From: Candidatus Bipolaricaulis sp.
Lineage (GTDB): Bacteria; Bipolaricaulota; Bipolaricaulia; UBA7950; UBA9294
Assembly: GCA_028713635.1 (NCBI GenBank)
Contig: JAQTNX010000009.1
Span: 1-32,543 of the forward strand
Direction: 5' to 3'
Length of the DNA: 32,543 bases
Shown: positions 24,058 to 32,339 of the stretch, piece after piece
Position numbering within the stretch: the stretch's first letter is position 1
How the letters are laid out: the number at the start of each line of letters is the position of its first letter
Translations under genes and position numbers: made by a program
The notes under the pieces: model-generated
Seen by the model: the letters and a program-made list of their open reading frames with translations, nothing else
What the model was told of the DNA's origin: nothing
The model's database searches: none

Positions 24058-25926
24058 CTAGGAACGCCGCACGCGCGGGGACGACTCGGGACGCCCGTTC
24101 AAGCGGGAGAGGATTCGCTCGGCCAGGGCTCTCGACACTCCCGCGGCCGCGGCGACCTCGTCGGCCGACGACGCGAGGATCCGGTCGACGGAGCCGTAGT
24201 GCTGGATCAGAGACGCCTTTCTCTTCGGGCCGACCCCCGGAATCTCGTCGAGAACGGAGGCGAAACTCCTCGACGTGCGAAGCCGCCGGTGGTACGCCAC
24301 GGCGAACCGGTGCGCCTCGTCGCGCACACGGCGGAGCAACAGGAGTGCCGCGCTCTCCGGCGGAAGCACGACGGGGTCCTTCTCTCCCGGCCGGTAGACC
24401 TCCTCGAGCCGCTTGGCGAGGCCGATGACGTCGAGGCCCTCGATGTTTAGCTCTTCCAGGACGGCGACTCCGACGTTCAGCTGCCCCTTTCCTCCGTCGA
24501 TGAGGAGAAGGTCGGGGAACTCGGCGAACTTGCCGCGCGAGATCGTCGGGTCGTTCATCTCCGCGAGTCCGCGCCGGAATCGCCGACGCAAGACTTCGGC
24601 CATCATCGCGTAGTCGTCCGGCTTTCCGGAGATGTGGACCTTGAACTTCCGGTACGCGTCGCGCCGCGGTCGGCCGTCCTCGAACACCACCATCGACCCG
24701 GTCGCCTCGCCGCCCTGGGTGTTCGAGATGTCGAACGCCTCGATCCGCTGCGGAAACCCGGAGAGGGAAAGCGCGTCGGCCAGCTCGACCAAGGCCGCCG
24801 TGGCGTCGGCCCTGACGGCGTCCTCTTTCTCGCTTCCCTTGAGGGCGAAGCGCGCGTTGTCGTCGGCGAGGGCGACGAGGCGCCGCTTCTCCCCCCTCTT
24901 CGGGACGACGAGGCGGACGCGGGAGCCGCGGAGCGACGACAGCCACGCGGCGACCTCGTCGGCGTCGGCGACGTCGGTGGGAAGGAGGATCTCGGCCGGC
25001 ACCGACGACGCGTTGGCGTAGTACTGGGTGAGGAACGAGCCGACCACGTCGGACGCAGATGGGTCTGCGGGTGCGCGGAGGTGGTACGTCTCGCGCCCCG
25101 CCAGCCTCCCGGAGCGAACGAGAAAGACCTGAACGGTCGCTCGGTCGCCTTCCATCGCGAGGCCGAGTGCGTCGCGATCCTCCGCGTCGGCGAACGCTAC
25201 GGACTGCTGCTCCAGGCTTCTCGACAGCGCGCCGATTCGGTCGCGGATCCCGGCCGCTTTCTCGTACTCCTGTCGTCCCGCGGCCTCCACCATCTCCTTC
25301 TCGAGCCGCCCGACCAAGCCGGCGATCCGTCCCTCGAAGACGAGGGCCGCTCCGTCCACGGCGCGCACGTACTCCTCTTGCGTCACCAACTCCGCGCAGG
25401 GTCCGAGGCAGCGGCCGATGTGGTAGTTCAAGCAGGGTCGGCGGGGCGTTGCTAGGGGCAGGTTGAGGTTGCAGGTGCGGGTCGGGAAAAGCCGTTGCGC
25501 GAGCCGGAGTGTCGATCGCATCGCCTTGACGTTCGTGTACGGCCCGAAGTGGCGCCCGGATCCTTGCCGTCGGCGGACGACGAGGATCCGTGGGAACGGC
25601 TCGTCGGTGATGCGCAAGTACGGGTAGCGCTTGTCGTCGCGCAGACGGACGTTGAACCGTGGCTGATGGCGCTTGATCAGCGTGTCCTCGAGGAGAAAGG
25701 CCTCAGCCTCCGTCTTCGTTCGAATGACCTCGAAGTCGGCGATCTCCGCGACCAGGGCCCTTGTCCGCGGCGCCAAGCCTTCGGGCGACTGGAAGTAGGA
25801 ACGAACGCGGCTCCGTAGCGCGGCGGCCTTTCCCACGTAGAGGACGCCGCCGTCGACGTCCTTCATGACGTAGACGCCCGGCGAGGCGGGGAGTTCCGAG
25901 AGCTTATGTTCGAGAGGACTCGTCAT
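24058..25926 (-). CDS. uvrC: Excinuclease ABC subunit C
   Basis: UvrC (622 aa) makes both incisions in nucleotide excision repair. Domains in order are GIY-YIG nuclease (LPASPGVYVMKDVDGGVLYVGKAAALRSRVRSYF, about 12-45), the Cys cluster TCNLNL..PCLNYHIGRCLGPC (about 155-180, likely an Fe-S site), the UVR domain EKEMVEAAGRQEYEKAAGIRDRI (about 210-232), the RNase H-like endonuclease with FDISNTQGGEATGSMVVFEDG, and two C-terminal helix-hairpin-helix motifs (LDEIPGVGPKRKASLIQHYGS...). It is complete. Start ATG 25926 has no usable SD; TACCAT ends 9 nt upstream, suggesting a very short leader. Confidence 0.96.
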   Translation of the reverse strand: MTSPLEHKLSELPASPGVYVMKDVDGGVLYVGKAAALRSRVRSYFQSPEGLAPRTRALVAEIADFEVIRTKTEAEAFLLEDTLIKRHQPRFNVRLRDDKRYPYLRITDEPFPRILVVRRRQGSGRHFGPYTNVKAMRSTLRLAQRLFPTRTCNLNLPLATPRRPCLNYHIGRCLGPCAELVTQEEYVRAVDGAALVFEGRIAGLVGRLEKEMVEAAGRQEYEKAAGIRDRIGALSRSLEQQSVAFADAEDRDALGLAMEGDRATVQVFLVRSGRLAGRETYHLRAPADPSASDVVGSFLTQYYANASSVPAEILLPTDVADADEVAAWLSSLRGSRVRLVVPKRGEKRRLVALADDNARFALKGSEKEDAVRADATAALVELADALSLSGFPQRIEAFDISNTQGGEATGSMVVFEDGRPRRDAYRKFKVHISGKPDDYAMMAEVLRRRFRRGLAEMNDPTISRGKFAEFPDLLLIDGGKGQLNVGVAVLEELNIEGLDVIGLAKRLEEVYRPGEKDPVVLPPESAALLLLRRVRDEAHRFAVAYHRRLRTSRSFASVLDEIPGVGPKRKASLIQHYGSVDRILASSADEVAAAAGVSRALAERILSRLNGRPESSPRVRRS

Positions 25927-25935
25927 GCCTTCTGC

Positions 25936-25964
25936 ATGGTAGCGACTGACCCGGAGGCGCTCAA
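25936..25964 (-). promoter_or_regulatory. Promoter of uvrC, near-leaderless layout
   Basis: On the minus strand TTGAGC (25959-25964) and TACCAT (25936-25941) are 17 nt apart. The -10 is 9 nt from ATG 25926. Confidence 0.45.
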
Positions 25965-26024
25965 AGACGGACCGCTCGGAAGGAGACGCCCACCCCGCGC
26001 CGTGGAAGGTCGCAACGGTGCCGG

Positions 26025-26030
26025 TATAAT
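26025..26030 (+). promoter_or_regulatory. -10 element of tRNA-Ala
   Basis: A perfect TATAAT ends 19 nt before the tRNA. The -35 position holds only a weak TGGAAG. Confidence 0.55.
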
Positions 26031-26049
26031 GACGTTCCTAACCCCACTT

Positions 26050-26126
26050 GGGGGCGTAGCTCTAACTGGGAGAGCGTCCGCCTTGCACGCGGAAGGTTGG
26101 CGGTTCGAATCCGCTCGCCTCCACCA
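26050..26126 (+). tRNA. tRNA-Ala (anticodon TGC)
   Basis: The cloverleaf has acceptor GGGGGCG/CGCCTCC (one G-T), anticodon stem TCCGC/GCGGA, loop CTTGCAC, T loop TTCGAAT, discriminator A and an encoded CCA. Anticodon TGC reads alanine codons. The D loop is TAACTGGGA, so position 14 is T rather than the near-universal A, and A15 pairs with T48 in place of the common G15-C48. The gene marks the border between the core region and a segment of different composition. Confidence 0.93.
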
Positions 26127-26264
26127 ACGAAGCGATTCGGCAATCGCTGTAGCGTCTATGCGCTCGGTCCTCGCGCGAGAGCGCACCGCAGCCTTGTCTG
26201 CGACGTTTGTCCTGGCGGTGGACGCGTTCGCTGGAAGTGAGCCGGAGCTGCTCAAGCTACCCCC

Positions 26265-26428
26265 CTAGTGGACTACTTTCGAACCGAGTTCGAGGACCGT
26301 CTCGCGGAGTGGCCCGACAGAACAACCCCTGAACTGGTACGCACTAGGTGGACTACCTCCGAAGTGGGTTCGAGGATCGTACCGTCTGGGTGACGCAACG
26401 GAACGAGTTTCGAACCAGTACACCAGGC
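26265..26428 (+). repeat. Degenerate direct repeat, two copies about 80 nt apart
   Basis: Copy 1 (26265-26300) and copy 2 (26344-26380) share CTAG, TGGACTAC, CGAA, GTTCGAGGA and CGT, with about six or seven mismatches over 32 aligned bases. Similarity continues weakly to a shared GTAC..AGG end near 26347 and 26428. Each copy can be read in its own frame as V-D-Y-[FL]-R-[TS]-x-FEDR, so these may be decayed fragments of a coding sequence or mobile element. Confidence 0.5.
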
Positions 26429-26479
26429 GCAGGATGGCCCTGCGCCGCCGCCAGTACGATGTCTATCCCTGGACGCGCG

Positions 26480-26510
26480 TGAACCTCTTCAGGATGGCAT
26501 CTGAGGTTCA
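26480..26510 (+). promoter_or_regulatory. Dyad upstream of iclR (candidate operator)
   Basis: TGAACCTC and GAGGTTCA form a perfect 8-bp inverted repeat. The half-sites are 23 nt apart start to start, about two helical turns, as expected for a dimeric regulator on one face of DNA. A second dyad, GGATGA/TCATCC (26513-26534), lies directly beside it. Binding by the IclR-type protein is inference. Confidence 0.4.
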
Positions 26511-26563
26511 AAGGATGATGTGACCGTGTCATCCGTGCTGCGGTTGGGGGAGATGCGGTTGAC

Positions 26564-26591
26564 TTGACAACCCCGGTGCCGAAGTTGTAGT
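26564..26591 (+). promoter_or_regulatory. Promoter of the IclR-family gene
   Basis: A perfect TTGACA (26564-26569) and TGTAGT (26586-26591) are 16 nt apart. The expected start is only a few nucleotides before ATG 26602, and no SD is present. Confidence 0.5.
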
Positions 26592-26601
26592 TTGGTGTAT
26601 C

Positions 26602-27588
26602 ATGCGGTCCGGTGGTTCGCATAGAGAAACACCATCAAAGCCGAACGCAACTCCGCTATCTGTCCCACAGAATGTCTTGAGAGCAGATTCCGCCAAAGCC
26701 GATTCCCCAAGCGAGCCGTACTACCTCATTGGCTCAATAGTGAAGGCCGTGTCTGTTCTCCGTGCGTTTGGCATCAACCACCCATTGCTGGGCCCGACTG
26801 AACTGAGCAGAGACCTGAAGTTGAGCAAGACGGTCGCACAGAGAATCCTGCTGACGCTCGCTCACGAGGGGCTTCTGATGCAGGATCCCGCGACACGGAA
26901 GTACTCGCTGTCCCCTCGCGTCGTGGAGCTGGCCAGCTCGTTCTTTCACTCCTCGCCTCTCCTGCAAGAGGGGGAGGCTGTCCTTCGCCAACTGGTGGCA
27001 GCAGTACAAGCCACCGCATCTCTCGCTGTCCTGGACAATGACGAGGTGCTGTACGTGGCGTCATTTGAGCCGCAGGCCAGTGTGAGAGCGACAACGGGAG
27101 TGGGTGAGCGAAGGCCGCTCCATGCATCAGCCACGGGGAAGAGCCTTCTAGCCTTCCAGCCAAAGGTCGAGCAAGAGAGGCTTCTCGATCGGATCAGTCT
27201 CCTGCCCCTGACAGAGCACACGATCACCGACAAGGTTCTTCTGCGTGTGGAACTCGAGGCCGTCAGAGAGCGCGGATACGCGCTAAATCAGGAAGAGCGT
27301 GCCATAGGTCTCTGCGCAGTCGCGGCCCCGGTTCTAGACGATCACGGCCACGCAGTGGCGGCAATAGGCGTCGGCGTCCCCAAGAGCTCTCTGGCGGGCG
27401 GGTTACCTCGCGATCTCATCGAAGCGACGCTTGCCTCCTCCAAGAGGCTCAGTGAGCGCCTCTGCGCGCTGTCTCACTTCCTGGCTCGAGCGAACAGCCC
27501 AGTCCCGCGGGTACGGGGATACCTATCCCAGATGCCACATCTCGATCCGGGCGACATGAAAGGAGGCGGTAGTGGGGGAGACATGTAG
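26602..27588 (+). CDS. IclR-family transcriptional regulator
   Basis: This 328-residue DNA-binding regulator starts with about 38 residues that look disordered. A winged helix-turn-helix follows (IGSIVKAVSVLRAFG..LGPTELSRDLKLSKTVAQRILLTLAHEGLLMQDPATRKYSLSPRVVELA, about 43-112), then the IclR effector domain with VGERRPLHASATGKSLLAF, LPLTEHTITDK, RGYALNQEERAIGLCAVAAPVLDDHGHAVAAIGVGVP. It probably senses a small acid or peptide-derived ligand and controls the transporter and peptidase genes downstream. An in-frame later start near residue 35 would also keep all domains. Codon use (frequent AGA, CTG) differs from the first 26 kb. Confidence 0.9.
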   Translation: MRSGGSHRETPSKPNATPLSVPQNVLRADSAKADSPSEPYYLIGSIVKAVSVLRAFGINHPLLGPTELSRDLKLSKTVAQRILLTLAHEGLLMQDPATRKYSLSPRVVELASSFFHSSPLLQEGEAVLRQLVAAVQATASLAVLDNDEVLYVASFEPQASVRATTGVGERRPLHASATGKSLLAFQPKVEQERLLDRISLLPLTEHTITDKVLLRVELEAVRERGYALNQEERAIGLCAVAAPVLDDHGHAVAAIGVGVPKSSLAGGLPRDLIEATLASSKRLSERLCALSHFLARANSPVPRVRGYLSQMPHLDPGDMKGGGSGGDM

Positions 27589-27668
27589 GGATGCAGATTT
27601 GTGTCAGCGTTGAGGCTTCCTTCGTCAGCAAGTGTCGGGGCTTCTAGTCCCGGCTGCAGGAGGTGGAC

Positions 27669-29201
27669 ATGCGGAAGGTAGGATGGAAGCTATCGGGAGC
27701 TGCGGTTCTTGCTGTGTGCTGTGGCGTGCTGCTAGGTGCTGTGGCAGCAGCAGAGACGCTTACGATCGCGCACAACCTGGATCCGGAAACGCTCAATCCT
27801 CTGATGACAACCGCAGCTGCAAGCGAGTCAGTGGCTCTGGCAGTGGTTGAGAAGCTGGTCATCTTCGACACCGAAACGAGTGCACCAATCCCCTGGCTAC
27901 TAGAGTCCTGGGAGTACGTCGATGCCACGTGTGTCAAGCTCAGCATTCGAAAGGGCATCTCCTTCAGCAATGGTGAGCCACTGGATGCTGAAGCGGTCAA
28001 GTTCAGCCTCCTGGCCTGGATGGAGCAGCCGGTGATGGCGCAGGCGACGCAACCGTTCAAGGATGTTGAGTTCGAGATTCTCGATGCCAACACGATCGTG
28101 CTCCGGTTCCAGCAGGTTGTCCCGACGCTGCTGAGCCTACTAGCGCGGTACAGCTACGTCGTCCCACCGAAGTACTACGCGGAAGTCGGCCCAGAAGGCT
28201 TCGGAGTGCATCCCATCGGCACAGGTCCATTCGTGTTCGTTTCGCATGCGCCGGATTACCAAGTTGTGTTTGACAAGAATCCCAACTACTGGCGAGGGGC
28301 TCGGCCTATCGACCGCGTCATCTTCCTTGTGATGCCAGAGGACTTCGCGCGGGCGGCAGCCGTAGAGAGCGGCGAAGCGGACATCGCCTACTACATCTCC
28401 GACTCGATGGCTGCCCGTCTACAGGGGGTGTCGGATGTGGCTGTGTATCCCCTTCCTGGGATGCGGAAGTTCGGCGCATTCTTCAACGCGGAGATGGCCG
28501 GAGGGGAGCCACTGCTTGATGCCCGCGTTCGAGTTGCCCTCAACCACGCAGTCGACATCGAAGCGATCCTCGGTTCGGTTTTCAATGGGAACGGCGAGGT
28601 ACTCCGGGGCCAGTTCGCCTTCCCGGGCGAGCTAGGCTACAACTCGGAACTCCCCGAGTACGCTTACGATCCCGACCTAGCAAGGTCACTGATTGCACAG
28701 GCGGGGTATCCTAATGGGTTTACTGTCACCTTCGCCTACCCGACAGGAAGATACCCGAAGGACAAAGAGGTCGGCGAGATACTTGCGTCCTATTTCGAGG
28801 CTGTGGGTGTAAAGACAGTCCAGCGTCCTCTTGAGTGGGGGCAGTTTAACAGTGAGCGCAAGGCTCAGACTCTCGGGCACATCTTCTTCTTCGGGCTTCT
28901 CCTGATCCCCGACCTCCAGGAGACTTTCAACTACATGGCCTACGGCAAGCAAGCTCGTGGCGCCCCCATGATGACCTGGCCTCAGGAATGGTGGGACCTC
29001 TTCTCGTCCACCTGGACCGAGCCCAACCCAGAGAAACGGGCCGAGGTGTATCACGAGATGCTTCAGATGGACTACGAGTCCCCGTACGCGGTGTACCTCT
29101 ACCGGACCGCTGACTTCTATGCGGCTCGCACGTCGGTGAAGGGCTTCCTCCCCAGAGCTGACCAGATGCTCTTCCTGTACGACGTCTACCTGGAGGACTA
29201 G
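27669..29201 (+). CDS. ABC transporter periplasmic substrate-binding protein, family 5 (peptide/nickel type)
   Basis: This extracytoplasmic binding protein (510 aa) delivers the ligand to the permeases that follow. A Sec signal peptide is clear: basic MRKVGWK, a hydrophobic stretch, and a likely cut after AVAAA near residue 29. No valid lipobox is seen. The family 5 pattern includes LTIAHNLDPETLNPLMT, LLESWEYVDATCVKLSIRKGISFSNGEPLDAEAVKFSL, VHPIGTGPFVFVSHAPDYQVVFDKNPNYWRGARPIDRVIFLVM, and DARVRVALNHAVDIEAILGSVFNG. Start ATG 27669 follows CAGGAGG. Substrates could be di- or oligopeptides, amides or other small solutes; the peptidase genes nearby favour peptides or acylated amino acids. Confidence 0.9.
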   Translation: MRKVGWKLSGAAVLAVCCGVLLGAVAAAETLTIAHNLDPETLNPLMTTAAASESVALAVVEKLVIFDTETSAPIPWLLESWEYVDATCVKLSIRKGISFSNGEPLDAEAVKFSLLAWMEQPVMAQATQPFKDVEFEILDANTIVLRFQQVVPTLLSLLARYSYVVPPKYYAEVGPEGFGVHPIGTGPFVFVSHAPDYQVVFDKNPNYWRGARPIDRVIFLVMPEDFARAAAVESGEADIAYYISDSMAARLQGVSDVAVYPLPGMRKFGAFFNAEMAGGEPLLDARVRVALNHAVDIEAILGSVFNGNGEVLRGQFAFPGELGYNSELPEYAYDPDLARSLIAQAGYPNGFTVTFAYPTGRYPKDKEVGEILASYFEAVGVKTVQRPLEWGQFNSERKAQTLGHIFFFGLLLIPDLQETFNYMAYGKQARGAPMMTWPQEWWDLFSSTWTEPNPEKRAEVYHEMLQMDYESPYAVYLYRTADFYAARTSVKGFLPRADQMLFLYDVYLED

Positions 29202-29209
29202 GACCGGCA

Positions 29210-30154
29210 ATGCGGGACAGTGGAGTGGGGTCGCTGCGAGTACTGACCTTCGCTGGGATTAGGTTGCTCCAGGCGGTGCCGACGATCCTTCTGATTCTGA
29301 TCGTTGTCTTCGCCCTGGTAAGGCTATCTGGCGACCCCGCTACTCTCGTCCTTGGCGACTGGGCGAGCGCAGAGCAAGTTGAGGCTCTCAGGGAGGAGTG
29401 GGGACTCAGCGATCCGTTGCCTGTTCAGTTCGGTCGCTATCTGTGGGGAGTGCTACATGGTGATCTCGGGGAGTCCCTTCGTTACCACCGCCCTGTCTCC
29501 GAGATGATCGTCGAACGCTTTCCAGCTAGCGCCCAGCTGGCCTTGGTGGCCATTGCCCTGTCGATGCTCGTTGGCATCCCCGTCGGCGTTGTCGCAGCCT
29601 CCCGATGGCGGTCGCTTGCGGACCTGACAGTTCGCCTGTCGGTTGCCATAGGACAGGCGATTCCGCGCTTCTACCTCGGAACTCTGCTGATAGTGGTATT
29701 CGGGCTGTGGCTGAAGTGGCTACCGGCGGGGGGCTACGGCTCAGCTGCAAGACTCATCCTGCCGGCAGTGACGATGGCAACTCCGACTGTTGTGCTGCTG
29801 GCCCGCCTTACTCGGTCGTCCGTATTGGACGCGCTTCACAAGGACTATGTCAGGACAGCGAGAAGCAAGGGTATTCGAGAGGGTGTGATCCTCTATCGAC
29901 ATGTACTCAGAAACGCGCTCATTCCTCCCCTGACGATGATCGGAATGGAGGCGGCGCTGATGTTCGGACAAGCTGTCGTCGTGGAGACCGTCTTCTCCTG
30001 GCCGGGCCTCGGACGCCTAGCTATGAACGCCGTGTACACACGGGACTTCCCAGTTCTTCAAGGCGTTGTCATGGCTTTCTGCATGTTGACGGTCGTAGCT
30101 GGGATACTAGTCGACGTACTATATGCGGTCGTGGATCCGCGTATAAGATACTAA
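29210..30154 (+). CDS. ABC transporter permease, DppB/OppB type
   Basis: This 314-residue inner-membrane permease has six helices. The N-terminal RLLQAVPTILLILIVVFALVRLSGDPATLVLG and the segment LREEWGLSDPLPVQFGRYLWGVLHGDLGESLRYHRPVSEMI are typical for DppB. The EAA motif that contacts the ATPase is DYVRTARSKGIREGVILYRHVLRNALIPPLTMIG, followed by VVVETVFSWPGLGRLAMNAVYTRDFPVLQGVV. It lies 8 nt after the binding protein gene. It is complete and pairs with the DppC-type protein downstream. Confidence 0.93.
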   Translation: MRDSGVGSLRVLTFAGIRLLQAVPTILLILIVVFALVRLSGDPATLVLGDWASAEQVEALREEWGLSDPLPVQFGRYLWGVLHGDLGESLRYHRPVSEMIVERFPASAQLALVAIALSMLVGIPVGVVAASRWRSLADLTVRLSVAIGQAIPRFYLGTLLIVVFGLWLKWLPAGGYGSAARLILPAVTMATPTVVLLARLTRSSVLDALHKDYVRTARSKGIREGVILYRHVLRNALIPPLTMIGMEAALMFGQAVVVETVFSWPGLGRLAMNAVYTRDFPVLQGVVMAFCMLTVVAGILVDVLYAVVDPRIRY

Positions 30155-30176
30155 CACATACGACGCCGGAGGGGGC

Positions 30177-31067
30177 ATGCTTCGGAGTCCCAGAAGGAAG
30201 TCTCGAACGGAGAGACCGTCGCTTGCACACAGGAGACAAGGATACCGCGTCTCACTGCTAGCTTCGATTGTCCTGTTGGGGGCTATCTTTATAGGGGGCC
30301 TGTGGCCAATCAGGCTGCTGCCGTACGATCCGCTCAAGATGTCGCTGCGAGATCGCTTTCTTCCCGTGATGGCGGTCGACAGCACGGGGAGACATCACCT
30401 CCTGGGAACCGATGGGCTGGGCCGCGATATGGTCTCGAGGCTAGCGTATAGCGCGCGGTACAGCCTGATCATTGCCGTATCCGCGGCCCTTGTCACAACG
30501 CTGTTTGCGATCGTGCTCGGCCTCTCAGCAGGGTATGTTGGCGGGACCTACGACGCGATCGTGATGAGGGCAGTGGACGCACTCCTTTCTATGCCAGTCA
30601 TCTTGATGGCTGTCGCGCTTGCGGCCATCATAGGCCGGGGGCTGGGGACCCTCGTTGTGATCTTGGCTATCACGGGGTGGGCAAACTACACTCGGGTCCT
30701 CAGAGCGGAAGCGCTGGCTCTTCGAGATTCCATGTTTGTGGAGTCTGCTCGTGCCATCGGATGCGGAACGCTGCGCGTACTAGTAACCCACGTTCTTCCC
30801 AACACGCTCTCGGTAATCACGGTAATGAGCACGTTTTCAATCGGACGGTTTATTCTCTTGGAGTCCTCCATCAGTTTCCTTGGCATGGGAATCTCCCCGC
30901 CTCGCTCAAGCTGGGGAGTCATGATCGGAGACGCACAGCAGTACCTCTTCGAAGCCCCCATGGCATCAGTCCTACCGGGTGTGATGATTGTTCTGGCAGT
31001 GCTTGCGATTAATTTTCTTGGTGACGCGCTGCGGGATAAGTGGGATCCGCACGCAAGGCACATGTAA
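30177..31067 (+). CDS. ABC transporter permease, DppC/OppC type
   Basis: This partner permease (296 aa) begins with a basic cytoplasmic tail and a first helix VSLLASIVLLGAIFIGGLWPI. The conserved HHLLGTDGLGRDMVSRLAYSARYSLIIA block, the RAVDALLSMPVILMAVALAAIIG stretch, the EAA loop DSMFVESARAIGCGTLRVLVTHVLPNTLSVITV and the C-terminal ESSISFLGMGISPPRSSWGVMI are all present. GGAGGGGGC precedes ATG 30177. No gene for the two ATPases (DppD/DppF) follows; a peptidase gene does, so the ATPases must lie beyond the window or be shared with another system. Confidence 0.93.
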   Translation: MLRSPRRKSRTERPSLAHRRQGYRVSLLASIVLLGAIFIGGLWPIRLLPYDPLKMSLRDRFLPVMAVDSTGRHHLLGTDGLGRDMVSRLAYSARYSLIIAVSAALVTTLFAIVLGLSAGYVGGTYDAIVMRAVDALLSMPVILMAVALAAIIGRGLGTLVVILAITGWANYTRVLRAEALALRDSMFVESARAIGCGTLRVLVTHVLPNTLSVITVMSTFSIGRFILLESSISFLGMGISPPRSSWGVMIGDAQQYLFEAPMASVLPGVMIVLAVLAINFLGDALRDKWDPHARHM

Positions 31068-31082
31068 GGGAGGCCAACTCAA

Positions 31083-32120
31083 ATGACGAAGCAAGACGCG
31101 CTCCGAATCCATGGCGAGAGCCTGATCATAGACGGCTCATTCTGCAGGATTCATTCCCCCGTACCCCCAACCGCCGAGACACCCGACATGCTATTCGAAC
31201 ACATAGCGAACAGCGGCGTTACGGCGTTCAACCACACAGTAATCGGAGACGAGTTTCCAACTAGCTTCGAGGGCGCGCTCATGCACGTGTACGAAGACAG
31301 CGTGATGTTCGACGCGTTCCCGGAAAGGGTCATGCTCGTCCGCGGTGTTGCAGATCTGGAGGAAGCTAAGCGCACAGGCAAGGTTGGGGTGATCTTCGGC
31401 ACGCAAGGACTCGAAGCTGTTGGCAAGGACATGCGCCGCCTGTGGGTGCTCTATTCTCTGGGAGTGCGAGTCATGCAACTCACCTACAACGAGCAGAATG
31501 CGCTCGGCTCCGGTTGCCGGCAGCCTCGCGATGGTGGGCTGACTCGCTCTGGACAACAGGCAATCGAGTGGATGAACCGACTCGGGGTCGTCCTAGATCT
31601 GTCACACGTCGGGCGTCTGACCAGTGTCGAAGCGATGATGCACACAGAGCAGCCGCCCATCGTGTCCCATGCGGGCGTACAGAAGCTCTGCGATCACCCA
31701 CGGAACCTGACTGATGAGCAGATAACCCTCCTAGCGAAGAAGGATGGTGTTCTTGGCCTCTGTCCACACTCTGTCTTTGTCGAGACATCGAGACGGACGA
31801 GGCCAACACTCAGCACCTTCATTGATCAGATTGACTACGTAGCGAGCCTCGTGGGCGTGAGGCACATCGGCATTGGTACTGACAATTTCACGTATGACAC
31901 ATACTTCGGCCGCCTCGGCAACTACAAGTTCGAGCGTACCTATCCAGGATTCTTCGGTGGCTACGGCATCGATGAGAAGCATGTGCGGGGATTCAGCAGG
32001 TGGTCCGACTGGATCAACCTAACGGAAGCCCTCCTGGAGCGTGGGTACTCGGAAGAAGACGCTAGGGGCATCCTGGGAGGCAACTTCCTGCGGGTCTTCA
32101 CCAAAGTGTGGAAAGGATAG
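31083..32120 (+). CDS. Membrane dipeptidase-like protein, family M19, variant metal site
   Basis: This cytosolic TIM-barrel protein (345 aa, no signal peptide) belongs to the renal dipeptidase family M19. Matches are VRVMQLTYNEQNALGSGC, GLTRSGQQAIEWMNRLGVVLDLSHVG, PPIVSHAGVQKLCDHPRNLTDEQI, HIGIGTDNF and the C-terminal GYSEEDARGILGGNFLRVF. The two His of the second half and the late Asp are kept. The N-terminal HxD metal motif reads S-F-C (IIDGSFC), and the bridging Glu is replaced by Gln (FGTQGLEAV). Canonical two-zinc dipeptidase activity is therefore doubtful, although similar variants exist in a bacterial M19 branch as I recall it. GGGAGG lies 9 nt upstream of ATG 31083. Confidence 0.87.
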   Translation: MTKQDALRIHGESLIIDGSFCRIHSPVPPTAETPDMLFEHIANSGVTAFNHTVIGDEFPTSFEGALMHVYEDSVMFDAFPERVMLVRGVADLEEAKRTGKVGVIFGTQGLEAVGKDMRRLWVLYSLGVRVMQLTYNEQNALGSGCRQPRDGGLTRSGQQAIEWMNRLGVVLDLSHVGRLTSVEAMMHTEQPPIVSHAGVQKLCDHPRNLTDEQITLLAKKDGVLGLCPHSVFVETSRRTRPTLSTFIDQIDYVASLVGVRHIGIGTDNFTYDTYFGRLGNYKFERTYPGFFGGYGIDEKHVRGFSRWSDWINLTEALLERGYSEEDARGILGGNFLRVFTKVWKG

Positions 32121-32339
32121 ACACCTGCAGACGGGAAGTCGAGGAGCCCTAGCACGTGCGAGGCTAAAGGCGCATTGTGAGGCATCCTCGTCGTTCGCAT
32201 CTCCGCGTTCACCCGTATGTTGTGAGCGAGCGGATCTGCTTGCGGAACCGTTTAGGACCTTGAGTAGGTCTTGAAGCGAGGAGCGATGAGCGTCTGACTC
32301 CCAGATTGAGACGAAAGGACCAGAGGGGGAAGCGGCAAC

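Larger units (their letters stand above)
26127..26601 (+). other. 475-nt region without a recognisable gene, between tRNA-Ala and iclR
   Basis: The region begins with a 7-bp hairpin (AGCGATT CGGC AATCGCT, 26131-26148), which may end the tRNA transcript. Two degenerate direct repeats follow, then an 8-bp hairpin GGCGCAGG/CCTGCGCC (26426-26446), then two dyads and the iclR promoter. ORFs across it (25906-26268 and the minus-strand 26353-26622) show no recognisable protein features and one runs through the tRNA, so I do not call them. Confidence 0.6.

Noticed and set aside
25906-26268. 120-residue ORF across tRNA-Ala
   Set aside because: It reads straight through the tRNA gene and the uvrC promoter and has no protein features.
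26127-26601. CRISPR array or intact insertion sequence
   Set aside because: There are only two imperfect repeats, no regular spacers, no transposase ORF and no clean terminal inverted repeats.
32230-32285. Terminator after the first M19 gene
   Set aside because: The hairpin GGACCT/AGGTCT is short, contains a wobble and is not followed by a T-run.
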